Source of the DNA: Tropicibacter naphthalenivorans
Lineage (GTDB): Bacteria; Pseudomonadota; Alphaproteobacteria; Rhodobacterales; Rhodobacteraceae
Assembly (NCBI RefSeq): GCF_900176475.1
Contig: NZ_FWXX01000002.1
Coordinates: 446,560 to 510,559, forward strand
DNA length: 64,000 bases
Reading direction: 5' to 3'
A model generated the notes under the pieces. The model searched no databases. It was not told where the DNA came from and saw only the letters and a program-made list of their open reading frames with translations. Positions 1 through 8,439 of the stretch are shown piece by piece. Numbering within the stretch: the stretch's first letter is position 1; every line of letters starts with the position of its first letter. The position numbers and the translations under genes were made by a program.

Positions 1-579
1 AATGCGGTGACGCGCGGGGTCTCGCCTGAGGGCCAGCACTATTACCCCGCCTTCCCCTACACCGCCTACGCCAAGATGCAGACGCAGGACGTGGCCGATC
101 TGTTTGCCTACATGCAGACCCTGCCCGCCTCGGACACGCCGTCGCAGGCGCATGACGTGGGCTTTCCGTTCAATATCCGCCGCTCGCTGGGCGGGTGGAA
201 GCTGCTCTTTTTCACCGGCGATTACGTTTTGCCCGCCTCGCCAGAGGCTGGCGGGGAACGCGGCCGCTATCTGGTCGAAGCGCTGGCCCATTGCGCCGAA
301 TGCCACACGCCGCGCAACGCTTTGGGCGGGCTGGATACAACCCGCTGGATGGGCGGCGCGCCGAACCCTTCGGGCCAGGGCACCATTCCCGCGCTGACCC
401 CGGACAAGCTGACGTGGAGCGCCGAGGACGTGGCCTATTACCTCGAATCCGGCTTTACCCCCGATTACGACAGCGTCGGCGGGCACATGGCCGAAGTGGT
501 TGATAAATTTAGCAAACTCAGCGCCGAGGATCGCATGGCAGTGGCTCAATACGTCAAGGCTCTGCCCGCGCTGGACTAA
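1..579 (+). CDS. Diheme cytochrome c, 3' part
   Basis: The reading frame is open from the left edge, so the 5' end lies outside the window. The last ~192 residues are visible. They contain the end of one cytochrome c domain (AFPYTAYAKM, a likely Met axial ligand) and a complete second domain with the haem-binding motif CAECH followed by TPRN, and a later GGHM as the probable Met ligand. This arrangement fits diheme c-type cytochromes that serve as electron-transfer subunits of periplasmic dehydrogenases. The dehydrogenase partner is not in view, so the substrate cannot be given. The frame ends just before a clear terminator. Confidence 0.85.
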   Translation, partial: NAVTRGVSPEGQHYYPAFPYTAYAKMQTQDVADLFAYMQTLPASDTPSQAHDVGFPFNIRRSLGGWKLLFFTGDYVLPASPEAGGERGRYLVEALAHCAECHTPRNALGGLDTTRWMGGAPNPSGQGTIPALTPDKLTWSAEDVAYYLESGFTPDYDSVGGHMAEVVDKFSKLSAEDRMAVAQYVKALPALD

Positions 580-601
580 CCTCCTTGCCAAACAGACAGC
601 A

Positions 602-630
602 GGCGCGCCCCACGCGGGACGCGCCTTTTT
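602..630 (+). terminator. Rho-independent terminator after cytochrome c gene
   Basis: GGCGCG (602-607) pairs with CGCGCC (620-625) and is followed by five T on the + strand. It lies between the cytochrome c gene and the convergent PEBP gene. Confidence 0.8.
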
Positions 631-639
631 CTATGCAGC

Positions 640-1161
640 TTAGTGCCCGAACATGCCGGTAAGACTTGCCGTGGCGGTGGCATTGGCATTCACCATAAAG
701 CCGACAACCGCCTTGGACGGCGCGCCAGACACGTCAAGCGCCTCGGGCAACGCATACAGCGTAAAGACATAGCGATGCGGATCGCCAGCGGGCGGGCACG
801 GGCCGCCCCAACCTTCGGCGCCGTAGTCATTGGCCCGGACGGTGACGCCCTCGGGCATAGCCGCGCCCTGCGTGATGCCGGTGCTGTTCGCCGGGATGTT
901 CACCGCGATCCAATGCCAAAAGCCCGCGCCCCCCGTCGGCGCGTCGGGGTCATGCACCATCAAGGCCAGCGCCCCGGTGCCCTCGGGCACGCCCGACCAT
1001 TCCAACGCGGGCGAGACATTCTCGCCGGTGCAGCCGAACACATCCGCCACGTGTTTCATGGCAATATCGCCGCCGTCCGCGATGTCCGGGCTGGTCAATT
1101 CGAACGCCTGCGCCGAGACGGCGGCAAAGCACAATCCTGCAACAAAACATGTACGTAACAT
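640..1161 (-). CDS. YbhB/YbcL-type PEBP (Raf kinase inhibitor-like) protein, exported
   Basis: The 173-residue product has a signal peptide (about residues 1-19, ending AQA). The PEBP family motifs are present: DPDAP at 71-75, and GPCPPAGDPHRY around 120-131, which form the small anion-binding pocket of the fold. Bacterial members bind small ligands or act on peptidases, but the precise role is rarely known. The mature protein has two cysteines (44 and 122), which could form a periplasmic disulfide. It converges on the cytochrome c gene and shares its terminator region; no operon partner is seen. Confidence 0.9.
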   Translation of the reverse strand: MLRTCFVAGLCFAAVSAQAFELTSPDIADGGDIAMKHVADVFGCTGENVSPALEWSGVPEGTGALALMVHDPDAPTGGAGFWHWIAVNIPANSTGITQGAAMPEGVTVRANDYGAEGWGGPCPPAGDPHRYVFTLYALPEALDVSGAPSKAVVGFMVNANATATASLTGMFGH

Positions 1162-1523
1162 ATTGTTTTCTCCGGTAATAAAGCTCTTAGCAGGCGTGAG
1201 GGTGCCGCAGACTTTGGCATCCGTTCAATATCAAAAATGGTGTTTCTCAGAAGAGACTGGCAACTTTTACGTGTGCGCAGATCTGGCGCCCCCCTTAGTG
1301 CCGCTTTTCTAAACATCCAAGAAATCGCGCATCGCCGCTTGACCATGCCGCAGCGCAGCGCCACATAGGAAGGGCCGAGAAACGCCGCCCGGTTTGGTTA
1401 GCCCGGGCTTCGCGCCGCACGCGTGAAAGTTAGTCCCTGATCCCACGGCACCGCAAATTCGCGGCGGGAGTCTTGGGATCGCCCTGCCCGTCGCCTTTTG
1501 GATGCACGAACAGGAGTTAACCC
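1162..1523. other. Intergenic region without recognised gene
   Basis: About 360 bp between the divergent PEBP and DUF2798 genes. It must hold both promoters. I see no convincing hairpin with a T-run, no RNA gene and no open frame with a good ribosome-binding site. Confidence 0.5.
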
Positions 1524-1742
1524 ATGACCAAATTCACAGTGATCCTCGCGCAGGTTTTCATCTCGGCGATGATGGCGTTCTTGATGACGGGGATTTTCAC
1601 CGCTTTTCCCATGGGCTTTGCGCCGGGATGGGTGGGCGCGTGGCTGACGCGGTTCATCACCGCCTGGCCCATCGCCTTTGTGCTGTCGCTGGGGGTCGGG
1701 CCGCTGGCCTTTGCACTGGCGCAGCGCTGCACCCGGCGCTAG
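1524..1742 (+). CDS. DUF2798 family small membrane protein
   Basis: A 72-residue protein with two hydrophobic segments (about 5-27 and 41-65) separated by a short Gly/Trp-containing turn. This matches the DUF2798 family, small two-helix membrane proteins of unknown function. The start is supported by AGGAG about 9 bases upstream of the ATG. It stands alone, convergent with lipA. A longer frame starting at 1502 overlaps it and is regarded as a shadow because it lacks membrane character. Confidence 0.8.
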   Translation: MTKFTVILAQVFISAMMAFLMTGIFTAFPMGFAPGWVGAWLTRFITAWPIAFVLSLGVGPLAFALAQRCTRR

Positions 1743-1751
1743 ATCTGATGC

Positions 1752-1785
1752 AAAAAGGGCGGCCCAAGACCCGGACCGCCCTTAT
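1752..1785 (-). terminator. Terminator of lipA, probably bidirectional
   Basis: GGGCGG (1757-1762) pairs with CCGCCC (1776-1781). On the - strand it is followed by five T (seen as AAAAA at 1752-1756), which suits lipA. On the + strand a weaker T-rich tail could serve DUF2798. Confidence 0.7.
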
Positions 1786-1802
1786 CTATTTCCCCTGTCA
1801 GA

Positions 1803-2753
1803 TCAGCCCCTTGCGAGCTTTTCTTCACGTGCCGCGCGCAGCCGGGCAAAATCGTCGCCCGCGTGATAGCTCGACCGGGTCAGAGGCGTCGCGGACACCA
1901 TGAGGAAGCCTTTGCCATAGGCGGCTTTCTCGTATGCCGCGAATTCGTCCGGGTGGACAAAGCGGTCGACGCGGTGGTGTTTCGGCGTCGGTTGCAGGTA
2001 CTGACCGATGGTCAGGAAATCCACGTCAGCGGCGCGCATGTCGTCCATGATCTGGTTCACAGACTGCTTGTCCTCGCCCAGACCAACCATGATCCCCGAC
2101 TTGGTAAAGATCGACGGGTCCAGCTCCTTGACCCGCTGCAACAGCCGCAAGCTGTGGAAGTACCGCGCACCGGGGCGCACCGTCGGATACAGGCCCGGCA
2201 CGGTTTCGAGGTTGTGGTTAAAGACGTCCGGCTTGGCGGCCACGACCACTTCCAGCGCCTCGGGGGCACATTTCAGAAAGTCCGGCGTGAGGATTTCGAT
2301 GGTCGTCTCGGGCGAGCGGTGACGCACCGCTCGGATCGTCTGGGCGAAATGCTCGGCCCCGCCGTCCTCTAGATCGTCGCGGTCCACGGATGTGATCACA
2401 ACGTGGTTGAGCCCCAGCTTTTGCACCGCATCGGCCACCCGCCCCGGTTCAAACGCGTCCAGCGTGTCGGGCTTGCCGGTGGCCACGTTGCAGAACGTAC
2501 AGCCGCGCGTGCAAATCTCGCCCATGATCATCATGGTCGCGTGGCCCTGGTTCCAGCATTCGCCCGCATTGGGGCAGCCCGCCTCTTCGCAGACCGTCAC
2601 CAGCTTGTGCTCGCGCATGATCCGGCGGGTATCGTTGTAGCCCTTGCCCACGGGCGCCTTGACCCTGATCCAATCGGGCTTTTTCGGCTGCGCATTGTCC
2701 GGGCGATGCGCCTTTTCGGGGTGGCGCTCGGACGGCAGTTTGAGATCACGCAT
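1803..2753 (-). CDS. lipA: Lipoyl synthase
   Basis: This radical SAM enzyme inserts two sulfur atoms into octanoyl groups carried on lipoyl domains, the last step of lipoate synthesis. The 316-residue protein carries both family clusters: the auxiliary 4Fe-4S ligands Cys55, Cys60 and Cys66 ([12 protein letters not shown]), and the radical SAM ligands Cys81, Cys85 and Cys88 (CTRGCTFC). The conserved C-terminal RSSYHAGD is also present. A GAGGGG sequence precedes the ATG. Length and motifs are normal for the family. It is monocistronic here. Confidence 0.98.
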   Translation of the reverse strand: MRDLKLPSERHPEKAHRPDNAQPKKPDWIRVKAPVGKGYNDTRRIMREHKLVTVCEEAGCPNAGECWNQGHATMMIMGEICTRGCTFCNVATGKPDTLDAFEPGRVADAVQKLGLNHVVITSVDRDDLEDGGAEHFAQTIRAVRHRSPETTIEILTPDFLKCAPEALEVVVAAKPDVFNHNLETVPGLYPTVRPGARYFHSLRLLQRVKELDPSIFTKSGIMVGLGEDKQSVNQIMDDMRAADVDFLTIGQYLQPTPKHHRVDRFVHPDEFAAYEKAAYGKGFLMVSATPLTRSSYHAGDDFARLRAAREEKLARG

Positions 2754-2788
2754 CGAATTTTCCCCTCACGGTTTCGGCGTTGGCACAG

Positions 2789-2794
2789 TATTAA
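2789..2794 (+). promoter_or_regulatory. Possible -10 element of the small RNA
   Basis: TATTAA at 2789-2794 would place a transcript start near 2801, which is exactly where the predicted RNA fold begins. No convincing -35 hexamer is visible at the right spacing, so this is tentative. Confidence 0.3.
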
Positions 2795-2800
2795 AGAGGA

Positions 2801-2932
2801 GCAGAGGGGATTTCCAGTATCGCAAGCTGTCATACAGCGGCGCATCCCCAAAGTTAACCAGTATCCTCTGCGCCCTAGCCAGTGTTCACAGGGCTTTCAG
2901 AGCGGGACGGCCACGCGCCATCCCGCTCTTTT
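2801..2932 (+). ncRNA. Candidate structured small RNA upstream of the peroxiredoxin gene
   Basis: The stretch between the divergent lipA and peroxiredoxin genes forms a nested hairpin on the + strand. GCAGAGG (2801-2807) pairs with CCTCTGC (2865-2871), GGAT (2808-2811) with ATCC (2844-2847), CGC (2821-2823) with GCG (2840-2842), and GCTGT (2826-2830) with ACAGC (2834-2838). It is followed by a strong terminator hairpin (AGAGCGGGA with TCCCGCTCT, about 2899-2928) and five T. No open frame with a ribosome-binding site fits the interval. I cannot assign it to a named RNA family. Confidence 0.55.
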
Positions 2933-2933
2933 T
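2899..2933 (+). terminator. Rho-independent terminator of the candidate small RNA
   Basis: AGAGCGGGA pairs with TCCCGCTCT across a 10-13 base loop and is followed by TTTTT on the + strand. No protein gene on the + strand ends nearby, so the terminator implies an otherwise unannotated transcript. Confidence 0.8.
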
Positions 2934-3128
2934 ACACGCGAATCATGCGATTTGGCCGCGCGCAGAAATGTGATCACAAACGCCGTTTTCACCCGGCATT
3001 AACCCGGATTGCAAAAATCACATAGATGTCTTGCGTTCAGGACATTTCTTTCAGAAGCTGATATTGCGGCGCAGCATTTTGGGCGTTATCTGGGGGCAGC
3101 GAATTTAAAACCATTCCAAGGAGCTGCC

Positions 3129-3677
3129 ATGAAAGCCGGATTGAAACTCCCCGAGGTCACCTTCCACACCCGCGTGCGCGACGAGGCCGTTGGCGGCCCG
3201 AACCCGTTCCGCTGGGAAGACAAGACCACCTCTGACTACTTCGCCGGCAAGCGCGTGATCCTGTTCTCGCTGCCGGGTGCCTTCACCCCCACCTGCTCGA
3301 CCTACCAGCTGCCCGGTTTCGAAAAGGGCGCGGCAGAGTTCAAGGAGCTGGGCATCGACGAAATCTACTGCCTGTCGGTCAACGACAGCTTTGTGATGAA
3401 CAAGTGGGCCGAGTCGCAAAACCTTGAAAACGTGAAGGTTATCCCGGACGGCTCCGGCGAGTTCTCGCGCAAGATGGGCATGCTGGTGGCCAAGGACAAC
3501 CTCGGCTTTGGGATGCGTTCGTGGCGCTATGCGGCCATCGTCGACAACGGCGTGGTCGAAGCGTGGTTCGAAGAGCCGGGCATCTGCGACAACCACGGCG
3601 AAGACCCCTATGGCGTCTCCTCGCCGGAAAACCTGCTCAAGCACCTCAAGGGCGAAGGCGCAGAGGCCGTGGCATAA
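3129..3677 (+). CDS. Peroxiredoxin, Prx5 type (redoxin family)
   Basis: A 182-residue thiol peroxidase that reduces hydrogen peroxide and organic peroxides in the cytoplasm. The peroxidatic cysteine is Cys56 in PGAFTPTCS, which is the Prx5 signature. Further cysteines are at 81 and 153; glutathione or glutaredoxin is the usual reductant of this subgroup. The start at 3129 is chosen because AAGGAG precedes it and the family begins here; an in-frame ATG 40 codons earlier reads into non-conserved sequence. The oxyR gene lies just downstream on the other strand, which suggests, but does not prove, peroxide control. Confidence 0.95.
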   Translation: MKAGLKLPEVTFHTRVRDEAVGGPNPFRWEDKTTSDYFAGKRVILFSLPGAFTPTCSTYQLPGFEKGAAEFKELGIDEIYCLSVNDSFVMNKWAESQNLENVKVIPDGSGEFSRKMGMLVAKDNLGFGMRSWRYAAIVDNGVVEAWFEEPGICDNHGEDPYGVSSPENLLKHLKGEGAEAVA

Positions 3678-3704
3678 GCCACCGGTTTTGTTGAGAGATA
3701 TGGG

Positions 3705-3733
3705 GGGCGCGTCCGGGTTCGGGCGCGCCTTTT
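3705..3733 (+). terminator. Terminator of peroxiredoxin gene
   Basis: GGCGCG (3706-3711) pairs with CGCGCC (3724-3729), followed by TTTT on the + strand. Confidence 0.75.
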
Positions 3734-3741
3734 ACTTTGGT

Positions 3742-4233
3742 CTAGAGGCTCAGGTGGTAGATGTGATCGGCGCAAGGTTCGCCATCAATCCGCACCGTAT
3801 CCGGTACAGTCGCCACGCGCGCAAAGCCGCAGCGTTCATAGAACCGGATCGCGCGGGCGTTGCGTGAATCCACGTGCAGCGTCAGCAGGCCAAGCGCCGT
3901 CTCGCGTGCCTCGGCGATGATTCCGTCCATCAGGGCGCGCGCCGCCCCCTGCCCTTGGTGGGGCGGCGTGACGTAGAACGGCCCGATCTCGGCGCTATGA
4001 GCGATGCGCGACAGCCCGCCACGGCGCAAACCGGCAAGCCCCACGAGGGCCGGCCCGTCGAACACCCCGCGGTTGTTGCCTTGCCCCAAGATCCAGCGTG
4101 CTTGGTCGTAGGTCGCCTCTGCCTCGGCTTCGGTGGTCAGAAACCCCATGGGAAACAGCCGCACGCCTTCCATCCGCAGTTCTTGCCATGGTGCCGCATC
4201 CAACTCGGTGAGGGAGCGGTAAGCATAAGCCAT
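3742..4233 (-). CDS. GNAT family N-acetyltransferase
   Basis: A 163-residue GNAT-fold acyltransferase. The acetyl-CoA binding segment is visible as the Q/G-rich loop PPHQGQGAARALM near the middle, and the late motif NARAIRFYERCGF is the usual strand-helix element of the family. The acceptor substrate is unknown. The ATG at 4233 overlaps the oxyR stop codon by one base (TGATG) and has AAGGTGG upstream, so it is probably translated together with oxyR. Confidence 0.88.
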   Translation of the reverse strand: MAYAYRSLTELDAAPWQELRMEGVRLFPMGFLTTEAEAEATYDQARWILGQGNNRGVFDGPALVGLAGLRRGGLSRIAHSAEIGPFYVTPPHQGQGAARALMDGIIAEARETALGLLTLHVDSRNARAIRFYERCGFARVATVPDTVRIDGEPCADHIYHLSL

Positions 4234-5144
4234 CACACCACCTTTTGCGCATTGGCGATCAGACTTGCCCCCACCCCGCGCAGCGTTTCGGCCAGATCGT
4301 CGAACCACGCCCCGGTCGAGGACGACCGCCGCACCAGACCAATGCGCCGCGCCGGCTGCGGCTCATCGAACCGCCGCAGCCCAAGGTTTGGCGAGGCCGC
4401 GCATTCCGTCGGCGCGGCCAGTTCCGGCATCAGGGTAAAGCCAAAGCCCGCCTCGACCAGCCGTGACAAGGTCGGCAGCGACGACGCGCCAGTGTTGATC
4501 CGCCCGTGGCCCCGGCCCCGCCCGCAGACCGCAAGCGCTTGATCCGTCAGGCAATGCCCGTCCTCCAGCAGCAAAAGCTGGCTTTCGCCCAGCCCCTCGG
4601 GGCGCGGCACCGGCCCCAGATCGGCGAGCCGTTTGGCGTGCCCCGCCAGCAGGAATCGATCCTCGAACAGCTCGGCCTCAAACAGGCCCGGACGCTCTGT
4701 CGGCAGCGCAAGGATGCAGGCGTCCAGCGCGCCCTCGCTCAACATCGCTAAAATGCGTTCGGTTTTGCCTTCGGTCACATCGACGCCCAGCGAAATATCC
4801 GAGGCGCGCAGGGCCGCCAGGGCTTCGGGCAGCAGATAGGGCGCGATGGTGGGAATCACCCCAAGGCGCAGCGTCCCGCCCAAACCGGCGCGCCCGCCCT
4901 GTTCCAGCTGCGTCACCTCGGCCAGAATGCGCGTGGCGCTGGCCAGCGTATCGCGCCCGAGCGGCGTCAGAATCACCCGGCGGGGTTGGCGTTCAACCAG
5001 CGCCCCGCCGAGGATGCGTTCAAGCTCTTGGATTTGCACGGAAAGCGCAGGCTGCGAGACATGCGAGACCTCGGCCGCACGGCGAAAGTTCTGCTGCTCG
5101 GCGAGCGCTTTGAAATAGGTCAGTTGTTTGAGCGTGATCCTCAT
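4233..5144 (-). CDS. oxyR: LysR-type regulator OxyR, peroxide sensor
   Basis: A 303-residue LysR-type regulator with an N-terminal winged helix-turn-helix (about 5-62) and a C-terminal sensor domain. Cys198 and Cys207 lie in EDGHCLTDQALAVC, which corresponds to the redox-active Cys199/Cys208 pair of E. coli OxyR; oxidation by hydrogen peroxide to a disulfide switches the regulator on. Both cysteines being present makes OxyR more likely than another LysR member. It precedes and overlaps a GNAT gene, and a peroxiredoxin gene converges from the other side. Confidence 0.93.
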   Translation of the reverse strand: MRITLKQLTYFKALAEQQNFRRAAEVSHVSQPALSVQIQELERILGGALVERQPRRVILTPLGRDTLASATRILAEVTQLEQGGRAGLGGTLRLGVIPTIAPYLLPEALAALRASDISLGVDVTEGKTERILAMLSEGALDACILALPTERPGLFEAELFEDRFLLAGHAKRLADLGPVPRPEGLGESQLLLLEDGHCLTDQALAVCGRGRGHGRINTGASSLPTLSRLVEAGFGFTLMPELAAPTECAASPNLGLRRFDEPQPARRIGLVRRSSSTGAWFDDLAETLRGVGASLIANAQKVV

Positions 5145-5185
5145 AGGGAAGTCCTATCACGGGATCCGAAAACGACAAGAGGACG

Positions 5186-5216
5186 TTAAAAAAGCGGCCC
5201 TGTCGTGGGCCGCTTT
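5186..5216 (-). terminator. Terminator of the DUF6456 gene
   Basis: AAAGCGGCCC (5191-5200) pairs with GGGCCGCTTT (5207-5216). On the - strand the stem runs into a stretch of T. Confidence 0.8.
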
Positions 5217-5222
5217 GCGGTG

Positions 5223-6335
5223 TTAGCCAAGCAGGTCGCCGCCATGGCGCCCGCGTTCCTCGTAGTGGCGGCGCAGGCGTTGCAGCGCGATCCGCAACAC
5301 GATCTTGCCAGAGCGCGCCGACCAGCCGAGGTTTTTCTCCGTGGTCTCAAGACCTTCGAGATAGCAGCAGCAGCGCAGCGCCACATCGCCCAGACCCGGC
5401 CCAAGGTCGCGCAGCGCCGATTGCAGCCGTCCCTGCGCCGCATCCGGGCCGCCCCCGGTGCCATGTGAGACGTCAATGCCGGCGGTCAAGAACTGGTCCC
5501 AGTTCTGCGTGGTGCGCGGCCCCATCTGGCTCAGCTCAAAGTCTTCGCGCAGGCGTTCCCCCGCCGCGATCAGATCATCGCTGAGAAAGGGCGTGCCGTC
5601 CTTGTCGCGGCGACGTCCCAGCGCGGTCAGAGGGCTTTCGGCCAGCGTGTAGCGCGCCTTGCGCGCCCGCGGGTCGCGTTCGACCTCGTCCAAGGCCGCT
5701 TCGGCGGCGCGCCCGGTGTCAAACCCGGCCTGCGATTCGGCAAAGCCCCGGACCTTGGATTCCTGCTCGGCGACCATACGGCTGAGCGCCTGACGCCCGC
5801 TTGCGGTGATCCGATAGCGCGAAATGCGCCCCGGCTCGTCGCAGGCAATCCACTCTTTCAAGGCCATCGCCTGCGCGATCGGGCTGTCCACCACGGCGGT
5901 GCGGGCCGACCCGCCATCGCCGGTGTCGCGGACCACCACGGCCTTGTCCATTTCGGCACAAACGGCCAAAACCGCCCCGCTTTCGCAAAGGCGGCGCAAT
6001 ACCCTGCGTGCTTCCCGCGCGAGGGTCGTCTCATCCGGTGGAGACGGATAATTCACGGCAGCGTTCATAGTATCTTTATCCTTTCCTGACGGAATGGCCC
6101 CCGGCACACACCGAAAAGCCCCCAGGTTCAGCAGAGCGGCGTCGATCAGCGGGTCATCCCGTCTTGTCTCGATTCGCCGCACCTGACGCAGCACAGTTGA
6201 TGCGTGGCATCCCGCCCGACGGGCCAATTCCCGGATCGAATGACCATCTTCCACATGCGCAAGATACACGCGCGCCGCGTCCGGCACCCATTCGGGCAAC
6301 CCTGTCGCCGTGCGGTGTGGCTTGGCATTGGTCAT
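5223..6335 (-). CDS. DUF6456 protein with N-terminal helix-turn-helix
   Basis: A 370-residue protein. Residues about 31-55 (HSIRELARRAGCHASTVLRQVRR) read as a helix-turn-helix. The middle contains winged-helix-like text (LKEWIACDEPGRISRYRITASGRQAL) seen in DNA-binding proteins, and the C-terminal ~130 residues correspond to the DUF6456 region conserved in Rhodobacteraceae. The function is not established; a DNA-binding or regulatory role is inferred. It is divergent from the small DUF6477 gene, and both may share the AT-rich intergenic region 6336-6566. Confidence 0.8.
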   Translation of the reverse strand: MTNAKPHRTATGLPEWVPDAARVYLAHVEDGHSIRELARRAGCHASTVLRQVRRIETRRDDPLIDAALLNLGAFRCVPGAIPSGKDKDTMNAAVNYPSPPDETTLAREARRVLRRLCESGAVLAVCAEMDKAVVVRDTGDGGSARTAVVDSPIAQAMALKEWIACDEPGRISRYRITASGRQALSRMVAEQESKVRGFAESQAGFDTGRAAEAALDEVERDPRARKARYTLAESPLTALGRRRDKDGTPFLSDDLIAAGERLREDFELSQMGPRTTQNWDQFLTAGIDVSHGTGGGPDAAQGRLQSALRDLGPGLGDVALRCCCYLEGLETTEKNLGWSARSGKIVLRIALQRLRRHYEERGRHGGDLLG

Positions 6336-6359
6336 AGCAGCATCCTGGCCCTCAGGCGG

Positions 6360-6380
6360 TTTTCCACAGACTTATCCCCA
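6360..6380 (+). promoter_or_regulatory. Two adjacent DnaA-box-like sequences
   Basis: TTTTCCACA (6360-6368) fits the DnaA-box consensus TTWTNCACA, and TTATCCCCA (6372-6380) differs from TTATCCACA at one base. They are 25-45 bp upstream of the DUF6456 start codon. Chance occurrence is possible. Confidence 0.35.
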
Positions 6381-6566
6381 GATACGTCAATCGCAACTTT
6401 CCCGTGTGTTGGTTACTCTGAGGTTAACAAAAAGCGTCAAAAATGAGGATTTCAGTTAATTCACAAAAACTTCTGACCCCTGCGCACGCACCGAACGCCG
6501 CTTGCGCAACGGCTGCACCACCTGAGGCATAGTGCCAGCGTCATCAAAGGTTGAAGGACGACACCC

Positions 6567-6857
6567 ATGAAAGACGTGCTTGGAATGCTGAATGATCTGC
6601 GCCGCCCGCGCCTGTTGATCCGTGCCGCCCGCATCGCGGCGCAGGATTATCAGCGCGCAAAACACCTTGGGCCGCTGCTGGGCGGCGGCGGTTTGCCCCG
6701 CTCTGGCGCGGCAATCGTCAAGCTGATGGAACTGGAGGCCGACATCGACACGCGTCGGCGCACGCATGACGCCGGCTATTCGGTGTCGGCGCATGTGGAG
6801 ATTTTGACCGCCCTGATGGGCGAGGCCAAGGTCTTGCGCGAAGCGCGCTATGGATGA
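6567..6857 (+). CDS. DUF6477 family protein
   Basis: A 96-residue, mostly helical, basic protein starting MKDVLGMLNDLRRPRLLIRAAR. It matches the small DUF6477 family found in Rhodobacteraceae, whose function is unknown. It is divergent from DUF6456 and convergent with the MttB-like gene. No signal peptide or membrane segment is present. Confidence 0.75.
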   Translation: MKDVLGMLNDLRRPRLLIRAARIAAQDYQRAKHLGPLLGGGGLPRSGAAIVKLMELEADIDTRRRTHDAGYSVSAHVEILTALMGEAKVLREARYG

Positions 6858-6894
6858 GCCGCGCCCGGGAGTGAGGGGCGCGGCTTGACCAAGA

Positions 6895-8439
6895 TCAGCT
6901 AAAGCTGTCTTTGGTCGAGGCTTTCTTGTTGGCCACATATGCGGTCAACGCCTCGTAGATGGCCGGATCCATCTGCGGCTGCTGGTAGCCGTCCAGCAGC
7001 TTTTTGACCCGCGCCTGTGCCAGCGCCATGGTGTCGCGCGCGCCCTCTTCGGACCAGGTCTCGAACGGTTTGTAGTCGAGCAGCTCGCTGCGCCAGAACG
7101 CCTCTTTGTAGTTGGCGTGGGTATGCGCGCAGTCCAGATAGTGACCGCCCGGGCCGACTTCGCGCAGCGCATCCATGGCTTGCGCGTTTTCGTCATAGGC
7201 CACGCCCTGCGCCATCTTGTGCAGTGCGCCCAGCTGATCAGCGTCCATCACGAACTTTTCGAACGACGCCACGAGGCCGCCTTCGAGCCAGCCACACGAG
7301 TGCAGCATGAAGTTCACGCCGGATTGCAGCCCCATGTTCAGCGAGTTCGCGGTTTCATAGGCAGCCTGCGCGTCGGGCAGTTTCGAGCCGCAGAACGACC
7401 CCGCCGAGCGGAACGGCAGCCCCAGACGGCGGGCCAGCTGCCCAGCGCCGTAGGTGACTTGCGACGCTTCGGGCGTGCCAAAGGTCGGTGCGCCAGAGTT
7501 CATGTCGATCGAGGTCACAAACGCCCCAAAGATCACCGGCGCGCCCTTGCGAACGAGCTGCGAGTAGGCAACCCCCGCCAGCACTTCGGCCAGAACCTGC
7601 GTCAGGGTGCCGACGACCGACACCGGCGCCATGGCCCCGCCAACGATGAACGGCGAAATGATGCAGGCCTGCCCGGCCTTGGCGTAGACTTCGAGCGAGC
7701 CCATCATCACGTCGTCGAAGGTCAACGGCGAGTTGATGTTGATCAGCGAGGTCATCACCGCGTTGTCGTGCACGAACTCTTTACCAAAGAGGATCTCGCA
7801 CATCTCGACGCTGTCCTGCGCGCGGCTGGCTTCGGTGACAGAACCCATAAAGGGCTTATCCGTCAGCGTCATATGCGCCATCAACATGTCGAGGTGACGC
7901 TTGTTCACCGGAACGTCGGTCGGCTCGCAGACAGTGCCGCCCGAGTGGTGCAGCCACTTGGACATGTGGCCCAGCTTCACGAACTTGCGGAAGTCTTCCA
8001 TGGTGCCGTAGCGGCGACCGCCATCGACGTCGCGCACAAACGGCGGGCCGTAGACCGGCGCCAGCACCAGGTTGCGACCGCCGATTTCGACGTTTTTCTC
8101 GGGGTTGCGGGCGTGCTGGGTGAACTGCGACGGCGCGGTCTTGCACAGCTCGCGTGCGAGCCCTTTGGGGATGCGCACCCGTTCGCCATCAACCGAGGCG
8201 CCCGCCTCTTTCCACAGCGCCAGCGCGCCGGGGTTGTTGACGAAGTTTACACCGATCTCTTCCAGTACCGTTTCGGCGTTGGCCTCGATGATCTCCAGAG
8301 CTTCTTCATTGAGAATCTCGAAGTTCGGGATGTTACGCTCGATGTAACGGGCCGTCTCGACACTGATCGAGGTCCGCTCTGCGCGGCGGGCTGCCCCACC
8401 TCCGCCCCGGCTGCGTCTGCGCGTTGCCGCTTCTGCCAT
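6895..8439 (-). CDS. MttB-like corrinoid-dependent methyltransferase (pyrrolysine-free)
   Basis: The 514-residue product belongs to the trimethylamine methyltransferase (MttB) superfamily, COG5598. Archaeal MttB contains pyrrolysine read from an in-frame UAG; here the frame has no internal stop, so this is a non-pyrrolysine member. Characterised members of that type demethylate quaternary amines such as glycine betaine and pass the methyl group to a corrinoid protein. The N-terminal ~25 residues are Arg/Gly-rich and not conserved. GAGGAG precedes the ATG closely. A corrinoid protein (15897) and DUF1638 (16960) lie downstream in the window and are its likely partners. The substrate cannot be read from the sequence. 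Confidence 0.9.
   Translation of the reverse strand: MAEAATRRRSRGGGGAARRAERTSISVETARYIERNIPNFEILNEEALEIIEANAETVLEEIGVNFVNNPGALALWKEAGASVDGERVRIPKGLARELCKTAPSQFTQHARNPEKNVEIGGRNLVLAPVYGPPFVRDVDGGRRYGTMEDFRKFVKLGHMSKWLHHSGGTVCEPTDVPVNKRHLDMLMAHMTLTDKPFMGSVTEASRAQDSVEMCEILFGKEFVHDNAVMTSLININSPLTFDDVMMGSLEVYAKAGQACIISPFIVGGAMAPVSVVGTLTQVLAEVLAGVAYSQLVRKGAPVIFGAFVTSIDMNSGAPTFGTPEASQVTYGAGQLARRLGLPFRSAGSFCGSKLPDAQAAYETANSLNMGLQSGVNFMLHSCGWLEGGLVASFEKFVMDADQLGALHKMAQGVAYDENAQAMDALREVGPGGHYLDCAHTHANYKEAFWRSELLDYKPFETWSEEGARDTMALAQARVKKLLDGYQQPQMDPAIYEALTAYVANKKASTKDSFS

Noticed and set aside
2801-2932. Naming the small RNA as 6S, SRP or another known RNA
   Set aside because: The fold has no large central bubble as in 6S and lacks the SRP tetraloop and asymmetric loop sequences, so it is left unnamed.
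6336-6566. Chromosomal replication origin
   Set aside because: Two DnaA-like boxes are too few and no dnaA, hemE, parAB or gidA gene is nearby.
6895-8439. Pyrrolysine-containing MttB
   Set aside because: The frame has no internal amber codon and no pyl genes are in the window.
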